Assembly: GCA_036939755.1 (NCBI GenBank)
Contig: JALLAZ010000524.1
Span: 1-14,414, forward strand
DNA from: Stephanodiscus triporus
Lineage: Eukaryota; Bacillariophyta; Thalassiosirophyceae; Thalassiosirales; Thalassiosiraceae
Reading direction: 5' to 3'
DNA: 14,414 bases
Both the position numbers and the translations under genes were made by a program. How positions within the stretch are numbered: position 1 is the first letter of the stretch; every line of letters starts with the position of its first letter. Below the pieces are notes generated by a model that saw nothing but the letters and a program-made list of their open reading frames with translations, was not told the origin of the DNA and did no database searches. Positions 7,317 through 14,239 of the stretch are shown here, piece by piece.

Positions 7317-9419
7317 ATGGTGACTCGATCCCTCCCCGCCGGCATCGGCGCCCTCGGCTCTGCCAAGGCCCGATTCTTCCACCCTAGCGCGAAGATTAGA
7401 GAAAAATGGCCCAACGACTTCAAGCGCGAGCTGACGCGAGTGCTTGTCACCGGCGAGGGCAAGAGGACCGTCAACCGAAGGGAGCAGTGGTGCTACATCG
7501 TGCGCATCCCCGAAATCGACGATGGAACTGAGTTCCACATCGTGAAGTTCAACTTCTCGGTGACTCAGGCCCCCGAAACGCCATTTCCGGGCGAGCAGAA
7601 TCGCGGACCCCGGTCGCGTCGAAACCAACGTCCGGCTGCGGCTGTTGCCGCCGAAGTCGATCCCCGCCGGACTGATGACCGTAATGCAGTTCCGAGCGTG
7701 GTGGGTGAAGGGGCGGACGCCATCGAAGAACTCCGGCGCCAAGGAATCGAAGTGGACGACGACAACGAGCCGGCTCCTGAAAACGCTGAAGCCGCCGCGC
7801 CCGTGGCAAGTGGGCGGTGGGAAAAGCCTACCATGTGCCCGAGGCGGATGGGGAACATCCCGAACTACAAAGGGAAGTTCAATTCCCATAGTTGGGAGGA
7901 GATCGCCGAGATGAACGAGCTGGATCAATTCCGGATGTGTTTCCCGGAGCAGTTCGTCATCGATGTCATCATCCCCGAGACGAACAAGCACCTTGGAACG
8001 CCCGTGACCCTCCAAGAGTTCTACGTATGGCTCGGGTGCATCTTTTACATGGCGTGTTTCGAAGGCATCGGCGATCGCGACGAATGGTGGTCGTCGAGTC
8101 CGATCGACCCGTTCAAGGGGGCCCCATTTCGTTTGAATGGGTACATGTCGAAGAATCGCTTCGTTGACATCATGGGCGCCCTCCGATACACGGATGTAAC
8201 GCAGCCGTTGCTCTTCGAGGATCGGTTCCACGAAGTCCGACAGATGCTCCACGCCTTCAACGAGCACTACGCGAGGGAGTACTCTCCCGCGTGGCTCAGC
8301 TGCCTTGACGAGTCAATGAATAGCTGGCTCAACAAGTTCTGCCCGGGGTTTATGATCTGTCCCCGGAAGCCGTGGCCGTTCGGCAACGAGTATCATTCCA
8401 TCGCCGACTCCGACGAGAACATGCAGCACCCGATCATGTGGAGGATTCGATTGGTCGAGGGGAAGGATCGGCCGAAGTTGGGAAACGGGAGGTGGGCTTT
8501 TCCGACACAGTGGGAGAACGAGGGGAAGATGAAGACGGTTGAGCTCCTCCTTTACATGACGGAGCCGATTCACCGGACGGGAAAGGTGGTGACGGGGGAT
8601 AGCGGCTTTTGCGTCGCTGCGGGAGTGACGGCGCTTCACGAGAAGGGAGTCTACGGCCAGTTCCTCATCAAGAAGAGGAGGTACTGGCCGAAGCATGTCC
8701 CGGGGGACTTGATCGACGCACACATGGCGGGGAAGAGGCTTGGTGAGACGGAAACGTACGTGCAGGAACTTGATGGGACCCGTTTCCTTGTTCATTGTTG
8801 CAAGGATGCAGATTGGACGACAAAGATCATGTCGACGCACGGAGTACTCGACGAGAATCAAGACCATCCCACCTGGCGACTGGTCGACGGTGAGTGGAAG
8901 TCATTCAAATACGCCGAGCCGTTCTCTCGTCACAACAGGGGGAAGCATTGGGTCGACGACGTCAATCAGCGTCGCCATGCCCCTATTTCGTTGGAGAGTG
9001 CTTGGGGGACTAAGTGGTGGGCGAATCGGCAGTTCACGTTCCTTTTGTCCGTGGCAGAGGTGAATGCAACGATGGCTCGGGCCCGTGCGAGGAAGGTACC
9101 GACTGATTCGGTGCTAGGTTTTCGGAAGCGTCTCGCAAAGCTGATGTTGGAGAACAAATTGAATGAACGTGGAGTGGCTCCGAGGTCTCCGAATCGCCCT
9201 AGGAGGGTGTCAAACACGCCCCATGTCCTCTCAAAGAGGGAAAAATTCGAGGGAAAATATGATCAAATGCGTGGTGTCTTCAAGCGTGTGAAGACGGCAT
9301 ATCTCGCCCGCCCTTGCTCGGAATGCCGCAAGGATACACGGTCTTATTGTTCATGTGATAAGTCAATTGACTTATGCTCCTCATGCTTTGGGGCTCATCG
9401 TCAGGAGCGCTGTGGATAG
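7317..9419 (+). CDS. PiggyBac-family transposase (DDE_Tnp_1_7 type), 700 aa
   Basis: Cut-and-paste transposase acting on the surrounding terminal repeats in the nucleus. The acidic N-terminal part (1-190) resembles nothing I can name. The DDE_Tnp_1_7 region starts about 205 (FPEQFVIDVIIPETNKHL, VTLQEFYVWLGCIFYMA, WWSSSP, MSKNRFVDIMGALRYTD). Candidate catalytic aspartates are D331 in CLDESMNSW, D428 in VVTGDSGF and D547 or D548 in HWVDDVNQRR, corresponding to the D268, D346 and D447 contexts of the insect enzyme. The C-terminus has a Cys/His-rich zinc-binding module (C667, C670, C678, C680, C687, C690, H694, C699) as in piggyBac. No stop or frameshift. Length is somewhat above the ~600 aa insect enzyme because of the N-terminus. 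The start at 7317 has a good context. A domesticated host copy is possible, but flanking inverted repeats favour a recent mobile copy. Confidence 0.9.
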   Translation: MVTRSLPAGIGALGSAKARFFHPSAKIREKWPNDFKRELTRVLVTGEGKRTVNRREQWCYIVRIPEIDDGTEFHIVKFNFSVTQAPETPFPGEQNRGPRSRRNQRPAAAVAAEVDPRRTDDRNAVPSVVGEGADAIEELRRQGIEVDDDNEPAPENAEAAAPVASGRWEKPTMCPRRMGNIPNYKGKFNSHSWEEIAEMNELDQFRMCFPEQFVIDVIIPETNKHLGTPVTLQEFYVWLGCIFYMACFEGIGDRDEWWSSSPIDPFKGAPFRLNGYMSKNRFVDIMGALRYTDVTQPLLFEDRFHEVRQMLHAFNEHYAREYSPAWLSCLDESMNSWLNKFCPGFMICPRKPWPFGNEYHSIADSDENMQHPIMWRIRLVEGKDRPKLGNGRWAFPTQWENEGKMKTVELLLYMTEPIHRTGKVVTGDSGFCVAAGVTALHEKGVYGQFLIKKRRYWPKHVPGDLIDAHMAGKRLGETETYVQELDGTRFLVHCCKDADWTTKIMSTHGVLDENQDHPTWRLVDGEWKSFKYAEPFSRHNRGKHWVDDVNQRRHAPISLESAWGTKWWANRQFTFLLSVAEVNATMARARARKVPTDSVLGFRKRLAKLMLENKLNERGVAPRSPNRPRRVSNTPHVLSKREKFEGKYDQMRGVFKRVKTAYLARPCSECRKDTRSYCSCDKSIDLCSSCFGAHRQERCG

Positions 9420-9634
9420 AAGTTTATAGGCATTAATTCATGGTAGTGATTTTAGTGATTTTTTGGTGCTTAGGTCTGGTTATATACACTTATACCCCAT
9501 CGTTGGGGACCGGGGTTTTTGCACTTTTTGTGTGGGAATAGGTCTGGGGGAGCTAAACCCCGCTTATCAGCTTCGGGGAGTGCGGGTAGGGTGTTCATAA
9601 CATCGTGGTAAAATAACCATGAATTCATGGTTTT
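9420..9634 (+). other. Element 3' region: transposase 3' UTR and right subterminal zone
   Basis: From the transposase stop to the right terminal repeat. It is A+T-rich at first and contains an 18-bp perfect palindrome near its end (9615-9632). GTGTTCATAACATCG (9591-9605) is, in reverse complement, nearly identical to CGATGTTATGACAC lying just outside the left repeat (6964-6977). No further gene is seen. Confidence 0.5.
9615..9632. repeat. 18-bp perfect palindrome, right subterminal site
   Basis: AACCATGAATTCATGGTT reads identically on both strands and sits two bases inside the right terminal repeat. It shares CATGAATTC and the flanking GGTTT/AAACC pattern with the two left-end subterminal repeats, which suggests a dimeric binding site. 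Confidence 0.85.
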
Positions 9635-9651
9635 GCCCGACAGGGAACCCA
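9635..9651 (-). repeat. Right terminal inverted repeat of the piggyBac-like element
   Basis: GCCCGACAGGGAACCCA is the exact reverse complement of 6986-7002. The bases that follow are GTCTAAAA, with no TTAA. Confidence 0.9.
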
Positions 9652-9964
9652 GTCTAAAAAAACACGGCCTTAGATAGATTGGCTTCGCCAATTTCCAATT
9701 CTTCTCCTTGCGAAAGCTTGCATTAGACATAGGAATTAATAACGGTGGTTGGTGAATAACTTGCCGCCAACACTTGCCGCCAACACTTGCCACCAACCAC
9801 CGCAACTAATTTTCATTTTTTCTCTTAAGAGAGTGCATGCGACGACGTGCAACAAAATACGCACATTACACAAACACCATACTCGCCTGGGAGCGTGCGT
9901 CTATGAAATGCTCACGGCCACAGAAAAGTGACCGTTCTGTTCTTCGATATATTTCTCTCTTCAC
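9652..9964. promoter_or_regulatory. Right flank of the transposon and SET-gene upstream region
   Basis: The 313 bases between the element and the SET gene start. They include a small hairpin ATTGGC-TTC-GCCAAT (9678-9692), a TTAA at 9736-9739, and a larger hairpin at 9743-9802 whose loop carries three 13-bp repeats. The last 150 bases are moderately A+T-rich, with GATATATTTCTCTC about 15 bases before the ATG, and likely contain the SET-gene promoter. No coding sequence is recognised here. Confidence 0.45.
9743..9802. repeat. Hairpin enclosing three 13-bp tandem repeats
   Basis: ACTTGCCGCCAAC occurs at 9759-9771 and 9772-9784, and as ACTTGCCACCAAC at 9785-9797. The block is flanked by 12-base inverted arms, CGGTGGTTGGTG (9743-9754) and CACCAACCACCG (9791-9802), the right arm overlapping the third copy. 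Confidence 0.9.
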
Positions 9965-10852
9965 ATGCTTCCTCGCAAGACATATCGCGGCGGCGCCGTG
10001 CATAGATTAAAACTCGGTCTTCTAGTGTGTTCGTCCTTAATTTGGCTGGTCGTTAACTTCCGATTTAACTTCCATTGCAAAGGGTGCTGGGGTGAGGATG
10101 TTGGATTTGACCTTTCGCTGCCACCACCAAAAGAAAGCATGCAGCTACAAAGTAGTGAGCAGATGCAAATCGATGCCCCTCAGACGATTGGGGATACCCC
10201 TTTAACGAAACCCGATGACTGGGAAAAATTAGGGTACTACGACATAAAAGCACACGTCGGTTGCGATGAGTATTCCAATGATCTTTTGAAGCCGCTTCCA
10301 ACTTTGGCCGATTGGGAATACCTTAGGAGCAAGTACATTGAAATCGTCGACAAACATGCCATTTTTGATGACCCGGTGCCCCCGACGGAGGGCTACACAT
10401 TCGACGAAAATGGGCCTCCTCCGTACTATGCCGCACATGGCAAGCACGGCCGTGGTGTCTTTGCATCAAGAGATATCAAGAGAGGAGAGTTTGTCCAAGA
10501 TGGAAATAAAGGTGATATAGAATTTCCTGATGGTGAGGCATGGCGACGGTACGTATTTTCGTTGCCAAAGAACAGGGCATGCGATATCCTAGCTTGGACG
10601 TGGACTCAAAAGAAATCAAGGGAAGGAAAGTGGAAAATTTATTTCGCATTAAACATATCCATATTGTTCAATGGAGCATATGATGGAGATGCGAATATTA
10701 GGCCATCATCGAGCATATCCTCAAGATTTTATGCTTTGCGTCACATTAAGAAGGGAGAGGAACTACTTTATGATTATGGCGTTTATGATACAGTCTGGGC
10801 AAAGGTTGGATTGGAAACTAAAGCGGAGCGGCGGCGGCGGGGGCAACAGTAA
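9965..10852 (+). CDS. Membrane-anchored SET-domain protein
   Basis: 295 aa, single exon, ATG at 9965. A basic N-terminus (MLPRKTYRGGAVHRLK) precedes one hydrophobic helix (about 17-31, LGLLVCSSLIWLVVN), suggesting a signal anchor or an uncleaved signal peptide. The SET domain runs from about 160 to 272: GKHGRGVFASRDIKRGEFV (159-177) is the N-terminal SET strand pair, ALNISILFNGAYDGDANI (228-245) the NHSC-like segment, and FYALRHIKKGEELLYDYG (255-272) the GEE-x-DY-G segment. SET proteins transfer methyl from SAM to lysine. Oddly, the usual Asn-His reads Asn236-Gly237. The membrane anchor argues against a histone methyltransferase and for an organelle or secretory substrate, or a non-catalytic role; the substrate is unknown. 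Ends with a basic tail (AERRRRGQQ). The stop is 28 bases from the stop of the convergent LRR gene. Confidence 0.8.
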   Translation: MLPRKTYRGGAVHRLKLGLLVCSSLIWLVVNFRFNFHCKGCWGEDVGFDLSLPPPKESMQLQSSEQMQIDAPQTIGDTPLTKPDDWEKLGYYDIKAHVGCDEYSNDLLKPLPTLADWEYLRSKYIEIVDKHAIFDDPVPPTEGYTFDENGPPPYYAAHGKHGRGVFASRDIKRGEFVQDGNKGDIEFPDGEAWRRYVFSLPKNRACDILAWTWTQKKSREGKWKIYFALNISILFNGAYDGDANIRPSSSISSRFYALRHIKKGEELLYDYGVYDTVWAKVGLETKAERRRRGQQ

Positions 10853-10880
10853 GCTTATAATGGGGCTTTTACGATAGACT
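10853..10880. other. 28-bp gap between convergent stop codons
   Basis: The SET gene ends at 10852 and the minus-strand LRR gene ends at 10881. Any 3' UTR of either gene must therefore overlap the coding sequence of the other. The gap is A+T-rich (AGCTTATAATGGGG then CGATAGACTTTATT). Confidence 0.9.
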
Positions 10881-12209
10881 TTATTCTATTCTCAATCTGG
10901 CACTCCTGCGCAAGGGAACACAGAGCGATGTGTTTCTTCCTCTCTTTGACCTTAGTAGCATCCCCTGCGACCTCCAACCTCCCCTACTCCTATGATGTGT
11001 GAACAACCAAGGCATATTCCACCCACTCAACACTTGAGTGACTAAATCGAGGATGGAAGGACACCTACAAACTGCATCTGCATTTAGAACAGCCATGAGC
11101 GCGAGCGCATGCGGCATGAGCCTAACAGGAACATCACCGAGAAGAAGAAAATTAACGCTTCCTGTGGCACCACAAATAGCAAGAGCTATTTTTGCTTGTT
11201 TTCGGATGATCGGCGATTCTCCGTTGGGGTTGAAGATAACATTGAATTCGTCTTCCGTTAAGAGCTCTCCGCATTGCTCTGCGGGAAATTTTATGTGACA
11301 GGTATGATTGGAATCATGGATTGCGTTGAGGCTGATCTTGTTATAAACACAGCGGAGTAATGCATTAACGCCGCATGCCCCGAATTGATTTTCGTGGAGA
11401 TTCAATTCCACGAGGTTGGTGTTCGTCGTCAAAGACTCTGCAAGCAGAGCAACGTCATCGTCCGAGAGAAGATTCTTGTCGAGGTGCAACGTCTTGAGAG
11501 TAGGGTTGGCTTTCAAAAAGTCCGCGATGAGTCCCGCGCCGAAGGAATCTATGTTGTTATTTCCGAGAGACACTGCCTCTAATGTGCGATTATGTAGAGA
11601 AGGCATGATGGATGTCATAAGGGAACGGTTGTGACCCAAGCCAATTTGATGCAGTATGAGACTTTCGATGCTCGGGTGCTGCTTAACGGCCTCTGCGAAT
11701 GCAATACAAGTCTCATTGGATTCTAGTTCATTGCACGCTGCAAGGCACTTTAGGTGTGGACTCCTTTTAAGAAACTTGGTAAGACATCGAATGCCACGGC
11801 GAGGTAGCATGTTATTCCGCAGAAGCAAGCCCGCGATCTGCGCCTGGTTTAACACCGGTGATAACAAGCTCAGGACCGACCTTGACAATTGAACGTCTTG
11901 GATGATAAGCAAGAATTTCTGTGGGGATATTGAAGTCATGGCAGCTAACCCATCGCAGAAGTTTTTCCAAAGCGGCAGTAATGCGTCATCGTATAGTAGT
12001 ATACCTTCTACCAGCATTGAATGGTGGCAATCCGGAGACAGCTCGATGAATAATTCCCCATCGGCAAATCGCCGCGTGTTAAGGTACGATGCCCATTGTC
12101 TCAACTGCCTCTGGAGGTTCATCATCTCAAAGCTGTACAGCTGGCTGTGGCCCTTTGACGTCCAGTATGTGTATGGGGCTCCTGTGTATGGTATGAGTTG
12201 GGTCGGCAT
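10881..12209 (-). CDS. Ribonuclease-inhibitor-type LRR protein
   Basis: 442 aa, single exon, ATG at 12209. The N-terminal part (1-110) contains FADGELFIELSPDC and a hydrophobic strand KFLLIIQDVQL, with no signal peptide. LRRs of the RNI/NLRC type (28-29 residue units, helix on the outer face) run from about 122 to 300: IAGLLLRNNML, LKCLAACNEL, IESLILHQIGL, LEAVSLGNNNIDSFGAGLIADFL, LKTLHLDKNLLSDDDVALLAESL, LVELNLHENQFGACGVNALL. A helical C-terminal part (330-400) includes KIALAICGATGSVNFLLLGDVPVRLMPHALALM, a tail I have seen in other diatom LRR proteins. A basic C-terminus (RSKRGRN, RRSARLRIE) follows. Cytosolic or nuclear scaffold or adaptor by family; partner unknown. Differs clearly from the plant-type LRR protein at the left edge. 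Confidence 0.8.
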   Translation of the reverse strand: MPTQLIPYTGAPYTYWTSKGHSQLYSFEMMNLQRQLRQWASYLNTRRFADGELFIELSPDCHHSMLVEGILLYDDALLPLWKNFCDGLAAMTSISPQKFLLIIQDVQLSRSVLSLLSPVLNQAQIAGLLLRNNMLPRRGIRCLTKFLKRSPHLKCLAACNELESNETCIAFAEAVKQHPSIESLILHQIGLGHNRSLMTSIMPSLHNRTLEAVSLGNNNIDSFGAGLIADFLKANPTLKTLHLDKNLLSDDDVALLAESLTTNTNLVELNLHENQFGACGVNALLRCVYNKISLNAIHDSNHTCHIKFPAEQCGELLTEDEFNVIFNPNGESPIIRKQAKIALAICGATGSVNFLLLGDVPVRLMPHALALMAVLNADAVCRCPSILDLVTQVLSGWNMPWLFTHHRSRGGWRSQGMLLRSKRGRNTSLCVPLRRSARLRIE

Positions 12210-12487
12210 TGTTACGTCCTGAGCGCGGTGCGTTCGCTATCTTTCGCCGGTCAGTCCTTAGCCACCCCGAAACGGTAAATACTTTTACACCCTTTTTATT
12301 TACCCTCTCGATGTGGTCAATCCTGCTTCCCGGTGTGGGATGCTTCTCGCGTGTTCGCTCGGGAAAAAAAAACGTGCCTTTATTAAAAATCTTCACGGCC
12401 TTGTGATTGTGGCGATGACAATCGTCGGCGGCGATCCCCACGCGCCCGAACATTTGAGTGACCCTCATGTAACAATGCCGTTCTCCA
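12210..12487 (-). other. Intergenic region between tandem minus-strand genes
   Basis: 278 bases holding the 3' UTR of the sulfotransferase-like gene (stop at 12488) and the promoter and 5' UTR of the LRR gene (ATG at 12209). On the minus strand a T-rich stretch (TTTTTTTTCCCGAGCG, near 12357-12371) and AATAAAAAGGG near 12292-12301 stand out; the latter contains AATAAA and could be a poly(A) signal or part of a core promoter. Confidence 0.4.
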
Positions 12488-14239
12488 TCACAGGCCGCAT
12501 TTTTGTTCCAAAATCGCGCCCTCCACCTCCGGGGGCCATATCCCGCCCAACGTCCTCATGTGCTCCAACAACACGAGCATGTTCTCCTCCCCTAGCTCGC
12601 CCACGTGATCCCTCCCGCTCTCCTCCCACCCGTCGTAACAATCGTCGCATCCCTCCGCTGTCCAATGATCCCACCCACGGAATTCTGCGAGCATCGATAG
12701 GATCCGTCGTCGGGACTCGTCCCTTGACTCAACGTCGTCGCCGTGGAATGACAACCTCATGCGTTCCACGCACACCAGTGTCTGCGTGCGCGGATGTGCA
12801 TCAAGGAAACGCCGTAGGAGGAGCATGTATCCCCGTAGGACGTTCGAGTGCTGTTCAACTGTGCCATCGTAAACCATGTGCGACGCGACCGTCTGGATGT
12901 AGGGACGATGCAGGACCATGAAACGGATGTCAGCGTATGGCTGGGCGTTGCATTTTTGTATTTAGTTTTTTTTTCGGCGAGAGAAAGGAAGAGATCAACG
13001 TGAGAGAAAAAAATCAAACGTTTTGGCTGCATGGACCCGCCGACGACGGGGGGAGGGGAACAACGACGACGACGACTCCCCCAGTTTTTCGACGAAATAA
13101 TATAATCATGAAAAAAAAGGCAAACATCCTCCCCCCTCCCTTCTTACCGAATACGCCTCGTAAAAGGCGTACAAATTCGTCGGATGGTTCAACGCGGTCT
13201 CGCTCATCGCGATCTGCTCCATCGTGCTCTGATACCACCACCTCTGTCTGTGCACGCGATACGTCCGCGGATCGTCCGCCTCGCCCGACGGGAAGCTCAG
13301 GTCCTCGACTATCACGTGGTGCGCGCCGTTCGCGGGGCATATCCGTCTCATGGTATGCCGTACCATGGTGGGATTGTCGATCGTGCGATCATTCTTGCTG
13401 AAGCCGAATATCGCGGAACGGAGCTCCCTGTTCGCGTACTTCACGTCGTACGGCAGGCCGGTGTATTCGTCGAGCTGCATCTTGGCGAGCGATCGCAACA
13501 CCGGCGTCACGCCGTGGTGCATGGACCCCTCCACCCCGAGGACGTACACTATCGTGCATAATTTGGGCGACGAGAACTGCCGTTCCGTCGAAGACTCCCC
13601 CGGCATCGTTGCCGACCGTCGCGTCGCGGACGAGACGACGAGGATCGCGCACGCGAGGACCGCGACGAGGCGCAGGGCGCGCCGCGCCCTCGGACCGTCG
13701 ACCGACGAGACGATGCGGGACGGCGCGAATTCGTCGCCGAGACGTCGTCGCGGCGGGGTTCCCCCCCCCCCCCGACGGGACGACGACGACGACGACGACG
13801 ATGGCCGCATCCCCCGTAGGATCGCGCCCGCGCGCCGCATCGCCCGCGCGAGGAAATGCACCCCCTCCCCCCCGCCCCTCGCATCATCGTCATCGTCATC
13901 GTCATCCTTCGACGGATCTCCCGTCGTCGTCCCCCCCGTCATTGCGACCGCGGCGGCGGCGGCGGCTTCTCCGAGGAGGTACCTCGATCCCCGCCTCGTC
14001 CTCACGATGCGCCCGACCCGCGCGGACTTCGTCGGATCGACGATGGGCGACGTCGTCACCGGCGATCCGTCGGGGAAGACTTTCGAGCCGTATATCCTCC
14101 CCGAGATCGTGCCGTCGGATACGTTTAGGGTCCATTCCCGGATGGTGGGGATGACGACAACGGCGCTTCTTCTTCTTTCGCCGCCGGGGGGGGAAGGAGG
14201 GGTGTGGTGGAGAGGTGGCGATGGCGAAGAAGGGGCCAT
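12488..14239 (-). CDS. Type II membrane protein with sulfotransferase-like P-loop domain (two exons)
   Basis: Minus strand, exon 1 14239-13148, exon 2 12940-12488; 514 aa after splicing. Residues 24-90 form a compact motif (TIREWTLN, ISGRIYGS, FPDGSPVTTSPIV, GSRYLLG), then Ala, Asp and Ser runs, a membrane helix at about 188-204 (ALRLVAVLACAILVVSS) and a lumenal domain. VYVLGVEGSMHHGVTPVL (231-248) looks like a 5'-phosphosulfate P-loop. The exon 2 start supplies ADIRFMVLHRPYIQTVASHM, in which R376 and S384 have the R-x7-S spacing of the sulfotransferase 3'-phosphate-binding motif. Then CVERM, CDDC and a final KCGL. The inference is a Golgi-type PAPS-dependent sulfotransferase or relative; the acceptor is unknown. 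ATG 14239 is the first in the frame; upstream in-frame codons are non-ATG. Exon 1 is G+C-rich, with a C13 homopolymer. Confidence 0.65.
12941..13147 (-). other. Spliceosomal intron, 207 bp, phase 0
   Basis: On the minus strand the donor is TATTCG|GTAAGAAG and the acceptor ACGCCCAG|CCATAC, preceded by the pyrimidine-rich TTTCTCTCGCC and an ACTAAAT candidate branch site. Read-through from exon 1 would stop after EAYSVRREGGGCLPFFS. Splicing joins FYEAYS to PYADIRFMVLHRP and completes the sulfotransferase-like motif. Confidence 0.8.
13761..13799. repeat. C13 homopolymer and (GAC)7 repeat in exon 1
   Basis: A run of 13 C (13761-13773) encodes the Gly run RRGGGG on the minus strand, and GAC repeated seven times (13779-13799) encodes part of the Ser run. 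The C run is frameshift-prone, both in vivo and in sequencing; the frame is continuous as given. Confidence 0.9.

Larger units (their letters stand above)
6986..9651 (+). mobile_element. PiggyBac-like DNA transposon, apparently complete
   Basis: A 2666-bp element bounded by perfect 17-bp inverted repeats (TGGGTTCCCTGTCGGGC at 6986-7002 and its reverse complement at 9635-9651). CATGAATTC-centred subterminal repeats lie just inside both ends. It carries one intact 700-codon transposase gene with all three catalytic aspartates. piggyBac elements normally duplicate TTAA and start with CCC; here the bases next to the repeats are GATACA on the left and GTCTAA on the right, so no TTAA or other matching duplication is visible. 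Possible readings: the true ends differ from the repeats, the flanks have diverged, or this lineage has other target preferences. The element is more G+C-rich than the DPH2 and SET genes on either side. Confidence 0.8.

Noticed and set aside
7272..8867. Minus-strand open frames of 331 and 184 codons opposite the transposase
   Set aside because: They are antisense to a clear piggyBac transposase and show no family motif; long shadows are expected in G+C-rich coding DNA.
6783..9739. TTAA at 6783-6786 and at 9736-9739 as transposon target-site duplication
   Set aside because: The sequences just inside these TTAA sites do not match as inverted repeats (GGGGAGATTT versus TTCCTATGTC), and they lie 199 and 84 bases outside the perfect 17-bp repeats at unequal distances.
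12127..12468. Minus-strand 113-codon frame as a separate gene before the LRR gene
   Set aside because: It overlaps the LRR start region in a different frame, is composed of basic low-complexity sequence and lacks any motif.
12757..13032. Minus-strand 91-codon frame spanning the intron and exon 2 of the sulfotransferase-like gene
   Set aside because: It overlaps the supported exon in another frame, crosses the intron and has no motif.
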